Assembly (NCBI GenBank): GCA_020352215.1
Contig: CP070675.1
Coordinates: forward strand, 3,886,812-3,927,980
Length of the DNA stretch: 41,169 nt
Origin: Phycisphaerales bacterium
GTDB lineage: Bacteria; Planctomycetota; Phycisphaerae; Sedimentisphaerales; Anaerobacaceae
Direction of reading: 5' to 3'
Below, piece by piece: positions 33,482 to 41,169 of the stretch. Both the position numbers and the translations under genes were made by a program. Every line of letters begins with the position of its first letter. The first letter of the stretch is position 1. The notes beneath the pieces were generated by a model. It was not told where the DNA came from and searched no databases. It saw nothing but the letters and a program-made list of their open reading frames with translations.

Positions 33482-33487
33482 GAATAA

Positions 33488-33556
33488 TGACCATGGTCTT
33501 CGACCCCTGGGTTTATCTCGCTTTCCTCTCCCTCCGCAGCCCGGGGGTCTTTTCTT
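33488..33556 (+). ncRNA. Candidate small RNA with a CU-rich terminator loop
   Basis: From the predicted start (about 33488) to the end of the T-run there are about 69 bases. The palindrome GACCATGGTC (33489-33498) is at the 5' end. GACCCCTGGG (33502-33511) pairs with CCCGGGGGTC (33540-33549) with one T-G wobble to make a 10-bp stem, and TTTTCTT follows. The 28-base loop (33512-33539) is almost all pyrimidine and holds CCCTCC (33530-33535), complementary to GGAGG ribosome sites. That is the pattern of C-rich regulatory sRNAs that block ribosome binding. No family is recognised; existence as an RNA is an inference. Confidence 0.55.
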
Positions 33557-33897
33557 ATAATAAGTGTCGGATGATCGGCACGCGCAGAAAAGGGCCATTC
33601 CCGGAATTCTCTTGGCACCCTCGTTTCTGGGCCAATAACGCAGGTCCATACCCCAAAAATAGGTAGATGTTCTCCGGGTTTGGAAAACGTTTTTGAAGAT
33701 CCTCCTAACAGCTCCTGCAGAATCAAGCAACGCTCAACGGGTGGAGTCACTCTATGGGCGTGTACACTTCGATCGCCCGACAGCGTGATCTTCTGTCAGC
33801 GGTTGCCGGCATTTCCGTGTTCCAGCGTCCTCGTGATCACATGCCCTGCCGGTGTGTCCATGCCTATCAATATATGCCAATCACTTCCTCAGATTTG
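33557..33897. other. Gap between sRNA candidate and the beta-helix gene
   Basis: No convincing gene is seen. A minus-strand frame reads 'LIGMDTPAGHVITRTLEHGN' and meets a stop soon after; it may be a relic of something but I cannot name it. Confidence 0.4.
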
Positions 33898-35694
33898 TTA
33901 GCGGCGCGAAGGCGGACGACTGTCGCTTATTTCTATCACTACTGCTGTTGAGTCTGCAGTCGCTCCGGCATTATCCGTTGCCAATGCGACGAGTCTGTAT
34001 TCGCCCGGCGGCAAATCACTCCCGTCAAAGGCCCAGCCATCGCTGAAATCCGTGTCCTCACCTATCTTCTCGCCATTGGCGAAGAACTCCACTTTCACTA
34101 CGAAACCGTCGATGTCCCTCGCCACCGATTCGATTTCGATTCTCTCGTACGAGTTGAGCACAGCTCCATCAAGAGGCATCGTGATGTTTACCTCCGGCGG
34201 CTGGTTGGTTCCCGGCACGTGTCCGCATTTCACCCAATTCTCCACTAACATCGCCAAGTCTGTCGTATCGACCTTTCCATCGCGATTGACGTCGGCGCCG
34301 GGCAACCACAGCTTACTCATGCTTGCCTGAGCTGTTCCGCCGTAGGCGCCCATATTGATACGCCCGCCATTGGGCACCGGCTCGGCGGAGAAATCGGCGT
34401 CGGGGTCGCCGGCATCGACGCAAGGGCTTGTGACTTCGTCCAGGACCCATATATCATGCTCGGGCCAGTAGCGGCCTCGCTCGCTCAAAAGGTGATAGTC
34501 GCTTGCGTCAGGGTGGGCAAACAGTGGGTCGATACTGAGATTGCCTTCGCCGTCCGAGCCGTGCTCGATGCAACTGTAGCGAGCCCGGCATCCAAACAGG
34601 TCGGTACCGGTGTTGTACCAGAAAATGCAGTTACTGATGTCGGGCTCGGCATCTGCATAGGCCTCGCAGCCGTATCTATTGTTAGCCACCGTCACGTTCC
34701 TGATGGTAGGCGAGCTTTGCACAATGAAAATACCCATGAAGCTATTTCTGATAATGAAATTCTCCAGAGTGCTGCCGGGCCCTTCGCCCATATAGAAACA
34801 GACGGCGAAATCGCCCGGATTCTCCAGTACCGCTGCATCTTCGGCGCTTCTTACGGTTACGGCCTTACCCAGAAAATCGATCCGTTCATGATACACAGCC
34901 GGATAGACCAGAATTCTGTCGCCGTCTTCGGCCGAACCCATGCCTTTCTGGATGGTCTGAAACGCCGTCTCGCGGCTGAGGCCGTCGTTTTCGTCGCTAC
35001 CGCTTTCTCCGTCAACGTGGAAGGTCCCTTCCTGGGGAAGACCCGCTGTGGTGAAGTGCCATACGGCACCTTCGTACGTGATGCCGTGGCCCCCCATCTC
35101 ATCGATGCGCCAGTAGTATGTCGTGTCCGACTGCAACGTCCCGGGATCATAGGTTGTACTTGCCTGCGAACCTTTGAAAGCCCCTGCAGCGCCGTTGGCT
35201 ACAGCATTTTGATCGGTGCCGAAGTACAGCTTGTGTATAGCTGCTTCAAAGCCGGCCGTCCATGTGAGATTCACGTCAGGGTCTACGGACACGGCGCCGT
35301 CGGGCGGATTAGGGTTGGTGGCTACTAAAGACAGAGCCCTGAAGGACCAGACGTCTCCGATGTGCACGGTTCCGTCGGGCTCTATCTCATCAATCCGCCA
35401 GTAATAGAGCGTGTCCGGAACGAGGCCCGCCGGGTGCCAGTACACCGTCCACGTCTGCTGGCCAACGAATTCGCCAGGACCTGGTATCGGGTTAGTGCCG
35501 AAATACACGTCGTGGGCAACGGCAGTGGCACCTGCCCTCCACTGAAGCAGCGGTGTCTTTACGCCTTCTGCGCCGTCTGGGGGGTCGGGGTCGCTGGCCT
35601 TGAGGCTAACCGGGCCATGCGCTGCGCAGGGCCGCATCAGCATGCCCAGACCGACAATTGCCGCGACCATTGACAACATCCATTTCTCTTTCAT
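33898..35694 (-). CDS. Secreted FN3-like / beta-helix / dockerin-like / Ig-like protein
   Basis: The product has 598 residues. A signal peptide covers about 1-25. Two similar fibronectin III-like units follow (about 30-120 and 125-217), each with a 'DTLYYWRIDE' or 'DTTYYWRIDE' repeat. A short parallel beta-helix (about 225-400) comes next. The module 'SPCVDAGDPDADFSAEP' and 'NMGAYGGTAQASMSKLW' links it to the two beta-helix proteins at 17779-21823. A dockerin-like repeat 'GADVNRDGKVDTTDLAMLVE' lies near 465-490, and an Ig/cadherin-like domain (about 500-590, 'PPEVNITMPLDGAVLNSYER') ends the protein. The ATG follows GGTGGAG. It is probably an adhesin or polysaccharide-binding protein; catalysis is not shown. 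Confidence 0.78.
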   Translation of the reverse strand: MKEKWMLSMVAAIVGLGMLMRPCAAHGPVSLKASDPDPPDGAEGVKTPLLQWRAGATAVAHDVYFGTNPIPGPGEFVGQQTWTVYWHPAGLVPDTLYYWRIDEIEPDGTVHIGDVWSFRALSLVATNPNPPDGAVSVDPDVNLTWTAGFEAAIHKLYFGTDQNAVANGAAGAFKGSQASTTYDPGTLQSDTTYYWRIDEMGGHGITYEGAVWHFTTAGLPQEGTFHVDGESGSDENDGLSRETAFQTIQKGMGSAEDGDRILVYPAVYHERIDFLGKAVTVRSAEDAAVLENPGDFAVCFYMGEGPGSTLENFIIRNSFMGIFIVQSSPTIRNVTVANNRYGCEAYADAEPDISNCIFWYNTGTDLFGCRARYSCIEHGSDGEGNLSIDPLFAHPDASDYHLLSERGRYWPEHDIWVLDEVTSPCVDAGDPDADFSAEPVPNGGRINMGAYGGTAQASMSKLWLPGADVNRDGKVDTTDLAMLVENWVKCGHVPGTNQPPEVNITMPLDGAVLNSYERIEIESVARDIDGFVVKVEFFANGEKIGEDTDFSDGWAFDGSDLPPGEYRLVALATDNAGATADSTAVVIEISDSRPPSRR

Positions 35695-36154
35695 TGCTCC
35701 ACCCTTTCAAATAACGATCGCCACTATATTATGACCACACAGGCAACACACCTGCGGCAATTCGCAGACGTTGCGCCTCACGCGAAGTCCCCGTGCGGCT
35801 CGCGCACAGAACTTATGCTCAATACAAGGCGCGAGTTGCAGTAACACGGCAGAAGAACTTACTCGTCTCAGAGGCAGGAATGATATGAAAGAAGACAGTA
35901 TATGATTACGAAAGATCTATGATAAACAGTAATCCTGCCTTCGCGTCTTTGGCGAGCATTATTCTACAACACAAGTGGCTGATTCTGCAAGGAAATTTTG
36001 TGAACTTTTTTTACCCGTTTCCAAGGCCAGGACTGGAGAGAACGCACCTGGAAACCCCAAAACGCGGCCGGACACCGTCGGCAGGCTGGTGAGAGGCCAT
36101 ATCACTCGGAAGCTCGGCTATAGAGGGCTGCGATGCACTGCAAGGCGCCGTCAG
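35695..36154. other. 460-bp gap before the beta-helix gene start
   Basis: It should hold the minus-strand promoter for the 33898-35694 gene, where a loose TAATAT-like box is seen near 35728-35736 without a good -35. A long-range repeat AGGCAGGA / TCCTGCCT lies near 35870 and 35935. No gene or RNA is recognised. Confidence 0.35.
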
Positions 36155-39100
36155 CTATTCCCGTACCTCCACGAGCTTCTTGAAACGGGGCTTGTCGCGC
36201 ACGGGCGGGATTTCAAAATAGATGTCCTGCGAGTGGTCAAGCAGTCCAGCCGAACTTATGGGGCCGGTGACGGTGACGTCCGACATCCGGGCTTCCGCGG
36301 CACGCGTGGTGTTATGTGAACTGACGGCCAGGCCGATGTAAACCGTCTCGTTCATCGCTATCTCGATAGACGTGGGCTTGTTGGGGTCCCGGGTGTCAAC
36401 GACCGCTTCCCACCGCACACCGTCGCTTGAATGCGCCGCGGTGAATCGGTTGCCCTGGCGGGTGAGCCGCACCCAGTGTGGAAGCGTGATACTGTTGGGG
36501 ACTGTAATCGTAGCACGCGTTATCCCCATTTCCCTCTCGCGCCATTGAAAAACGACTCTACCGGTTGGCGTAGTGAGAACCGTCCCATTCTCCGAAGCCG
36601 GTCCCAGCGTGTTGCGGATCATGACGCCCGCTTTGGTCCAATCGTGGACGTGTTCAACGCTCTCTATCATTGCCGCAATAGAGCCATCACCCTCCAGTCT
36701 CGCGTAGGCAAAGTTGAATTCATCAAAGAGGTCCCCAATATCGACGCCGGATCCCACGAGCGCGTAGGTGCCCGTTGGGCTGTCATACGACGTGCTTGCC
36801 GCCAAAGGGCGATGTGTAACTGAACCACCCACCTTGTAGGCGGCTTTCAGTTCATCCAGCCACCTCGCGTTCTTTTCCGGCTGGCCGGAGATCCCGTCGG
36901 CCGTTTCAATGTCTGCGATGGCCTTCTCAAGCTCGTTCAACCTGCTGTAGCAACCCGCGCGTGACAGGTAGTACTGCGCCTGCTCCGGATAGACCTGAAT
37001 CATTCGCGTGTAATGAGCCGCCATCTCCCGGTCGTGCTGGGTCAGTGTCTTACCTGGGCCCAAGGACTCAACATCAGCGGTCCAGATCTCACCAATCGGC
37101 GTTCCTACCGAGAAAGCCAGGGATCTTTCATCCGCAGACCAGCGAGCTGTATCAACCAAGCCACCGAGGACCCTCTTTGCCTGGCCTCGGTCCATATCAT
37201 ATATCCACAGACTCCCTCGGCCCCCGGCGGAGGCTCCAATAATAAACTGACGGCCACTTGGCGCCCAAATACCGCCCCAGAGAGACATACCGGGAAAGTC
37301 GAAGGTTTTGATTGGTAGTGATGCCGAACCTTCAATTGTGGAAATACATAGTTTGTTGTCTCTGTAGAGCCAAGCCACATGGCGGGCGTCCGGCGAAACT
37401 GATGGCCAGGTGTTTGTGGTAACCCAGACGCGTTGAGCCCGGGCTGTCCGGTCGTGCGCGGCGATCTTACAAAGCGCGGCCTGCGCACGAGAGTGATAAA
37501 AGACATATTTGCTGTCAGAGCTCCATGAAGCCCACCCACCGAGAGCCAGACGGCGAGCTTCGGTCCCGTCCGAGCGCATCACCCAAACCTCGCTTCCGGT
37601 GTGGGGACGATCGAACCGTCGGCGCTCGACGGATGAAAGGGTGGCGATGTCCAAGATTTGACGATAGCGCGTGAAGGCAATGTACTGTCCGTCGGGTGAC
37701 CACACGGGATCCCTGCCCGGTACGGTGAGCAACTCGCTCCGTTGCGTTTGTGGGTCATACAAGGCCACCCCACTTACGCCAACCACACCAAGGCTATAGG
37801 CCAGTTTGGTTCCATCCGGAGACCAAGCTGGCATGAATCCTTTGCTGATAAGTCGCTTCCCTTTCGAGGCGTACTCAGTGTAGCTGGCTTCGGCCTCATG
37901 CATGTGAACGAAGGGAGCACCTTCGGGTCGTTGACCCGGCCTGTGCCAGTTTCGTCCGGCCGCCAGTGTGTCAAAGACGTATTTTATAGACCAGTTGATG
38001 AGCTGTTGCTCTGCCTGGTCATTGCCTTCGGCGACTCCATCAAATGTCGCACCGGCCTGATCGTATCGACCGAGGGCCAAGTGAGCGCAGAATTTGTGGA
38101 AGGAGAAGATCGTCGTGTCAGGGAACTGCCGGAGACAGCTATCCGCATCCGAGACTACCTGTTGGTACTGGCCCAGTGCCAGGCGGATACGGCAGCGCAG
38201 GTCGAGCAGCTCACTTCGCCGGGCGGTCTCCTCCAGCGTCACCTTTAGCGCCTGCTCAATGTCTTGCAGTGCGGGCTCATACTTCTTCTGTTCGAAACGC
38301 GCTGTGGCACTGAGGAAATAGCCGAGCGAGTCCTTTGGTCGCGAGACGATGAGAGCCAGGGCGTCCGCTCCCATTTCCGGGTAATGTTGCGAAGCCCAAA
38401 GCGTGTGCGCATGCAAGCGACGGGATTGATAGTGCCCGGGGTCAAGAGCCAGGGCTTTTTCCAACATCTGCATCGTTTCCTTGATCGTAAGGGCCGTCAG
38501 GGCTCGAAGGTAGAGAGCATCGGCGGTTTCAGGTAAGAGTCTTTCGGCCTCCCGGCGGTGATGTGCGGCCTGCTCCAGCGAGTCGACCTGCTCGTCACCG
38601 CGCTCCCAATTAATCCGAGCCAAGAGGGCGTGGGCCGAACCGGCGATTTGGGGTTCGGTTTCAATAAGCGGTGAGAGCATTTCTTCTGCCTCTTGCGGAT
38701 GTCCGCCCTCGACGAGGATGTTCGCCTGCAGCAGGCGGGCCTGGGCCCCGACGTGTTCGCTGCCTACGAGCGGAGCGATAAGCTCCAGTGCTTCGGTAAA
38801 TCGTCGCTCTGAGAACGCTTCCTGGGCCGCTTGCAGCGTATCTTGATCTCTGAGAGCTGCGGCCGCACTCGCCTGTCGAGAGGCACGAGAGTAGGTCACC
38901 ACGAGGGCCCCAATGCAACAAAGCAGAACGATAGCCACTACCGCTGCGATCACCTGTGTTCGGTTTCGGCGAACAAATTTCCGGAGACGGTATGCTATTG
39001 TAGGCGAGCGGGCCGTTACCGGCTCGTGGTTGAGGTGACGCCGAATGTCTTCCGCCAGGGCGTGGGCGGTCACATAGCGCCGGTTCGGGTCCTTTTCCAT

Positions 39101-40069
39101 TGCCTTGAGTGTGATCCAGTCCAGGTCGCCGTGCAGCTTCTGCCTGTGCGTGCGAACATCTATCCCACGAAGCTGCGCGAATTTCGTTGACTCTTCTCCG
39201 GAGACGGTGCGCAGCCGCGTGCTGGGCGTCTTCGGGTCCCGTTCGCAAATGACACAGCGGATGTGCTCGGCGCCACCTTCCCGGAGTGACTCGGCGTCGA
39301 AGGGCAGCATGCCTGCCAACAATTGATACAGGACAACACCGAGCGAGTAAATGTCCGTCCGCGTATCCACGCCCTGGGCGGTCGTCTCCACCTGCTCAGG
39401 ACTCATATATTCAGGTGTCCCGATGAACTGGCCCTGCTCGGTATAGAGCGTCCGCTCGGTGAGCGGTTGCGTCAAGGCCTTGGCGATGCCGAAATCGATG
39501 ATCTTTGGTACTGCCTGGTTGTCCTTGACGGAGACCAGAATGTTGGATGGCTTTATATCACGATGGATGATGCCCTTCTGGTGGGCGTGCTGGATGGCCT
39601 CGCACACATTCAGAAACAGCCCCAGCCGCTCCTCTATCTCCGACTTTTGCCGGTCGCAGTGCTCGGTAATGGGGACGCCCTTGACGTATTCCATCACAAA
39701 GTAAGGTCGGCCCGCCTCCGTCGTGTCGGCGTCGTATACGTGGGCGATATTCGAATGGTCCAGCAGGGCCAGTGCCTGCTGTTCGGCTTCGAATCGGGCG
39801 ATTACACTTTTGGAATCCATCCCCGGTTTGATGACCTTCAGTGCCACCTGGCGTTTGATGGGTCTGTGCTGCTCGGCCAGGTACACGACACCCATGCCGC
39901 CTTCGCCCAGGACGCGAAGCAGCTTGTATCGACGAATCCGGCCACCGGGTTGTTCCATGCCCGCCACTGAAGCGGCTACGTCAGCGGACGGACCCTGACC
40001 GCCCGTCCCTACGGTCAGAAGACGTTCGAGTTGGTCAGGGTCCAAACTGAATATCGACTTCCTGCGCAT
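36155..40069 (-). CDS. Membrane Ser/Thr protein kinase with TPR, propeller and C-terminal beta domain
   Basis: The product has 1304 residues. The Hanks-type kinase domain (about 45-320) has the glycine loop GEGGMG (55-60), the lysine motif 'VALKVIKPG', 'HRDIKPSN' near 167, 'IIDFGIAK' and 'GTPEYMSPEQ'. One transmembrane helix lies at about 374-392. TPR-like repeats fill about 410-700. PD40/WD40 propeller repeats cover about 740-1025 ('PVWSPDGQYIAFTRY'). A last domain (about 1090-1270, 'AGVMIRNTLGPASENG', 'VRLTRQGNRFTAAHSSDGVR') resembles DUF1349 lectin-like folds. The external part could sense a ligand and the kinase signal inside. The ATG at 40069 is preferred over a GTG at 40090. It follows the ECF sigma gene by 62 bp. 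Confidence 0.9.
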   Translation of the reverse strand: MRRKSIFSLDPDQLERLLTVGTGGQGPSADVAASVAGMEQPGGRIRRYKLLRVLGEGGMGVVYLAEQHRPIKRQVALKVIKPGMDSKSVIARFEAEQQALALLDHSNIAHVYDADTTEAGRPYFVMEYVKGVPITEHCDRQKSEIEERLGLFLNVCEAIQHAHQKGIIHRDIKPSNILVSVKDNQAVPKIIDFGIAKALTQPLTERTLYTEQGQFIGTPEYMSPEQVETTAQGVDTRTDIYSLGVVLYQLLAGMLPFDAESLREGGAEHIRCVICERDPKTPSTRLRTVSGEESTKFAQLRGIDVRTHRQKLHGDLDWITLKAMEKDPNRRYVTAHALAEDIRRHLNHEPVTARSPTIAYRLRKFVRRNRTQVIAAVVAIVLLCCIGALVVTYSRASRQASAAAALRDQDTLQAAQEAFSERRFTEALELIAPLVGSEHVGAQARLLQANILVEGGHPQEAEEMLSPLIETEPQIAGSAHALLARINWERGDEQVDSLEQAAHHRREAERLLPETADALYLRALTALTIKETMQMLEKALALDPGHYQSRRLHAHTLWASQHYPEMGADALALIVSRPKDSLGYFLSATARFEQKKYEPALQDIEQALKVTLEETARRSELLDLRCRIRLALGQYQQVVSDADSCLRQFPDTTIFSFHKFCAHLALGRYDQAGATFDGVAEGNDQAEQQLINWSIKYVFDTLAAGRNWHRPGQRPEGAPFVHMHEAEASYTEYASKGKRLISKGFMPAWSPDGTKLAYSLGVVGVSGVALYDPQTQRSELLTVPGRDPVWSPDGQYIAFTRYRQILDIATLSSVERRRFDRPHTGSEVWVMRSDGTEARRLALGGWASWSSDSKYVFYHSRAQAALCKIAAHDRTARAQRVWVTTNTWPSVSPDARHVAWLYRDNKLCISTIEGSASLPIKTFDFPGMSLWGGIWAPSGRQFIIGASAGGRGSLWIYDMDRGQAKRVLGGLVDTARWSADERSLAFSVGTPIGEIWTADVESLGPGKTLTQHDREMAAHYTRMIQVYPEQAQYYLSRAGCYSRLNELEKAIADIETADGISGQPEKNARWLDELKAAYKVGGSVTHRPLAASTSYDSPTGTYALVGSGVDIGDLFDEFNFAYARLEGDGSIAAMIESVEHVHDWTKAGVMIRNTLGPASENGTVLTTPTGRVVFQWREREMGITRATITVPNSITLPHWVRLTRQGNRFTAAHSSDGVRWEAVVDTRDPNKPTSIEIAMNETVYIGLAVSSHNTTRAAEARMSDVTVTGPISSAGLLDHSQDIYFEIPPVRDKPRFKKLVEVRE

Positions 40070-40131
40070 GATCTCCACCAGCCCCGTCACGGCCAGGATT
40101 CACGGCTGTGCTCTAATGGTAAATTCAACAC

Positions 40132-40911
40132 TTAGCCGTTGTCTTGCGCGATTTTTGGGAAGAATCTCTTTATTTCTTCTAATTCGTCGGCGAGAAGCTC
40201 ATCGGACACCACCGACTCGCGGAGATGCTCCCTCAGAAGCGCCTGGAAACGCCGCTTGACAGTGACGATCATATTAGAGGCCTTGGCCTCGTCCTCAATG
40301 CCATACTTGGCGCAAATCTCCTTGAGCCCCACAGGGTCGGTTCTGTCGGTAATAGGCCGCAGCACGCGGTCGTGAAAGAGATGCCAATGGACGGTCTTGC
40401 CGTCCCGGTGGCAGTTGCTTTCAACCTCGTCCAGGACCCGCTCCAGCAGGGCCGAGACCCAGGCGTAGTTGAAGCAGTCTTCCGGGTCCGACTGGGCCAC
40501 CAACTGCGACAGTTCGGGTGGCTCCGCCACCTCCAGCGGAACGAGCTTGCCTGTCGGCCTGCGCCGCTGACGGCCGTCCCTCTTGTGCACGTTGGCGAGA
40601 TACCGGTTCAAGGCCATCAAAAGGAACGAGCGAAACCGGCCTTTTGCCCGGTCGGTCTTCTCGATAAGATGACGCTCCAGCACCACCTCATGAAAGAAGC
40701 CCTGGGTCAGGTCCTTGGCCTCCTCGTTGCGATACCCCTTCCGGCGAAGATAACAGTAAACGGGTTTCCAGTACCGCTCAAGTAGCAGGCCCACCAACGC
40801 CGGGCTGCGGTCCGCCTCCGCCGACGCAATGTCTTCGACGAGCGACCAATGAGTGGTTAGAAAGGCCTCCCCCGTGCCCCCCATATCTGTGTAATCATCG
40901 CGGCTCGTCAT
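40132..40911 (-). CDS. ECF-type RNA polymerase sigma factor of the kinase-linked planctomycete class
   Basis: The product has 259 residues. 'YWKPVYCYLRRKGYRNEEAK' and 'DLTQGFFHEVVLER' form region 2. The C-terminal 'GLKEICAKYGIEDEAKASNM' and 'VTVKRRFQALLREHLRE' are region 4. This long ECF form, with an inserted linker and paired with a Ser/Thr kinase, is a known planctomycete class in which the kinase is thought to control the sigma factor in place of an anti-sigma factor. No anti-sigma gene is present. The ATG at 40911 follows GGGAGAG; the frame extends to 40950. The kinase gene follows on the same strand, so they form an operon. Confidence 0.88.
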   Translation of the reverse strand: MTSRDDYTDMGGTGEAFLTTHWSLVEDIASAEADRSPALVGLLLERYWKPVYCYLRRKGYRNEEAKDLTQGFFHEVVLERHLIEKTDRAKGRFRSFLLMALNRYLANVHKRDGRQRRRPTGKLVPLEVAEPPELSQLVAQSDPEDCFNYAWVSALLERVLDEVESNCHRDGKTVHWHLFHDRVLRPITDRTDPVGLKEICAKYGIEDEAKASNMIVTVKRRFQALLREHLRESVVSDELLADELEEIKRFFPKIAQDNG

Positions 40912-41047
40912 GTCTCTCCCAGCCAATGCCACACGCCGAATCCCACACATCCCGGTCGGCCCGAGGTTTCCAGCGTGCTAGCGTCAACCGCCGTAGCCTC
41001 CTTACCGCGCCTGAGCCTCCAGTATAGCCCACCAGCGGCGGTTCCTC

Positions 41048-41090
41048 AAAAAAAAACACAAAAAGCCAAGATTCCGCGCAAGATCGCGGA
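41048..41090 (-). terminator. Possible terminator ahead of the ECF sigma gene
   Basis: TCCGCG (41073-41078) and CGCGGA (41085-41090) make a 6-bp stem. On the minus strand a T-rich tract follows (T5, then T9 at 41048-41056). It may end a gene lying beyond the right edge, or act as an attenuator before the ECF sigma gene. No gene is seen in 40912-41169. Confidence 0.4.
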
Positions 41091-41169
41091 TTTTCGTTGA
41101 GTTTATCCGTGGGGGACAACGCCAAATCCATTTACAGGACCGAAAAATGGCAATTAAAGCACTATCGGC

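Noticed and set aside
33488..33556. RNase P RNA on the opposite strand, because of a GAGGAAAG string
   Set aside because: The following conserved RNase P bases and the distant pairing partners are not there.
33194..33730. A 178-codon minus-strand open frame
   Set aside because: No ribosome site, no recognisable domain, and it covers the promoter and terminator of the opposite strand.

Overview
The window looks like a chromosome segment from a planctomycete, most likely of the class Phycisphaerae. This is inferred from gene content, with no marker phylogeny. The clues are a long sigma factor with several helix-turn-helix segments before its sigma domains, an ECF sigma factor directly upstream of a Ser/Thr kinase with a beta-propeller, secreted parallel beta-helix proteins carrying dockerin-like repeats, a HzsA-related multihaem protein, a sulfatase and a large two-domain FAD oxidoreductase. 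No tRNA, rRNA or CRISPR array was found. Genes are on both strands in short operons.

Region by region. 1-3160 (-) is a secreted FAD-dependent oxidoreductase running off the left edge. 3395-5308 (+) holds a lipid A type acyltransferase and a polytopic membrane protein. 5618-7274 holds csrA, a small DUF6504-like gene (-) and a corrinoid protein. 7469-9181 (+) is the planctomycete-type sigma factor. 12002-9188 (-) is a flavin reductase, a sulfatase and a Tat-exported protein. 12094-15124 (+) is proC and an ABC-2 exporter, followed by a decayed proC/ABC duplicate. 15564-17033 (+) is an AT-rich secreted transglutaminase-like protein. 17333-21823 (-) holds a ferredoxin and two tandem beta-helix/dockerin proteins. 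22043-24157 (+) is the SRP RNA followed by dnaX. 24278-27741 is a divergent pair, a MetE-like protein (-) and the HzsA-related protein (+). 27824-30040 is a PspC protein (-) and a secreted glycosidase (+). 30518-32278 (-) is a metzincin-like protease with dockerin. 32700-33897 is a decayed IS1380 transposase and a gene-poor stretch with a strong small-RNA candidate. 33898-35694 (-) is a third beta-helix/dockerin protein. 36155-40911 (-) is the ECF sigma/kinase pair.

How the genes fit together. Much of the window serves polysaccharide use and the cell surface: sulfatase, glycosidase, three beta-helix proteins, protease, and signal-peptide-bearing oxidoreductase and haem proteins. Around these are housekeeping genes (dnaX, SRP RNA, proC, csrA) and regulators (sigma factor, ECF sigma, kinase, CsrA, candidate sRNA). 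The most unusual signals are a consensus promoter followed about 20 bp later by a terminator hairpin with a CU-rich loop in a region without genes (33453-33556), the fused proC/ABC relic (15199-15345), the out-of-frame dockerin after the 910-residue protein, the tandem FAD-binding halves of the left-edge gene, and the HzsA-related protein.
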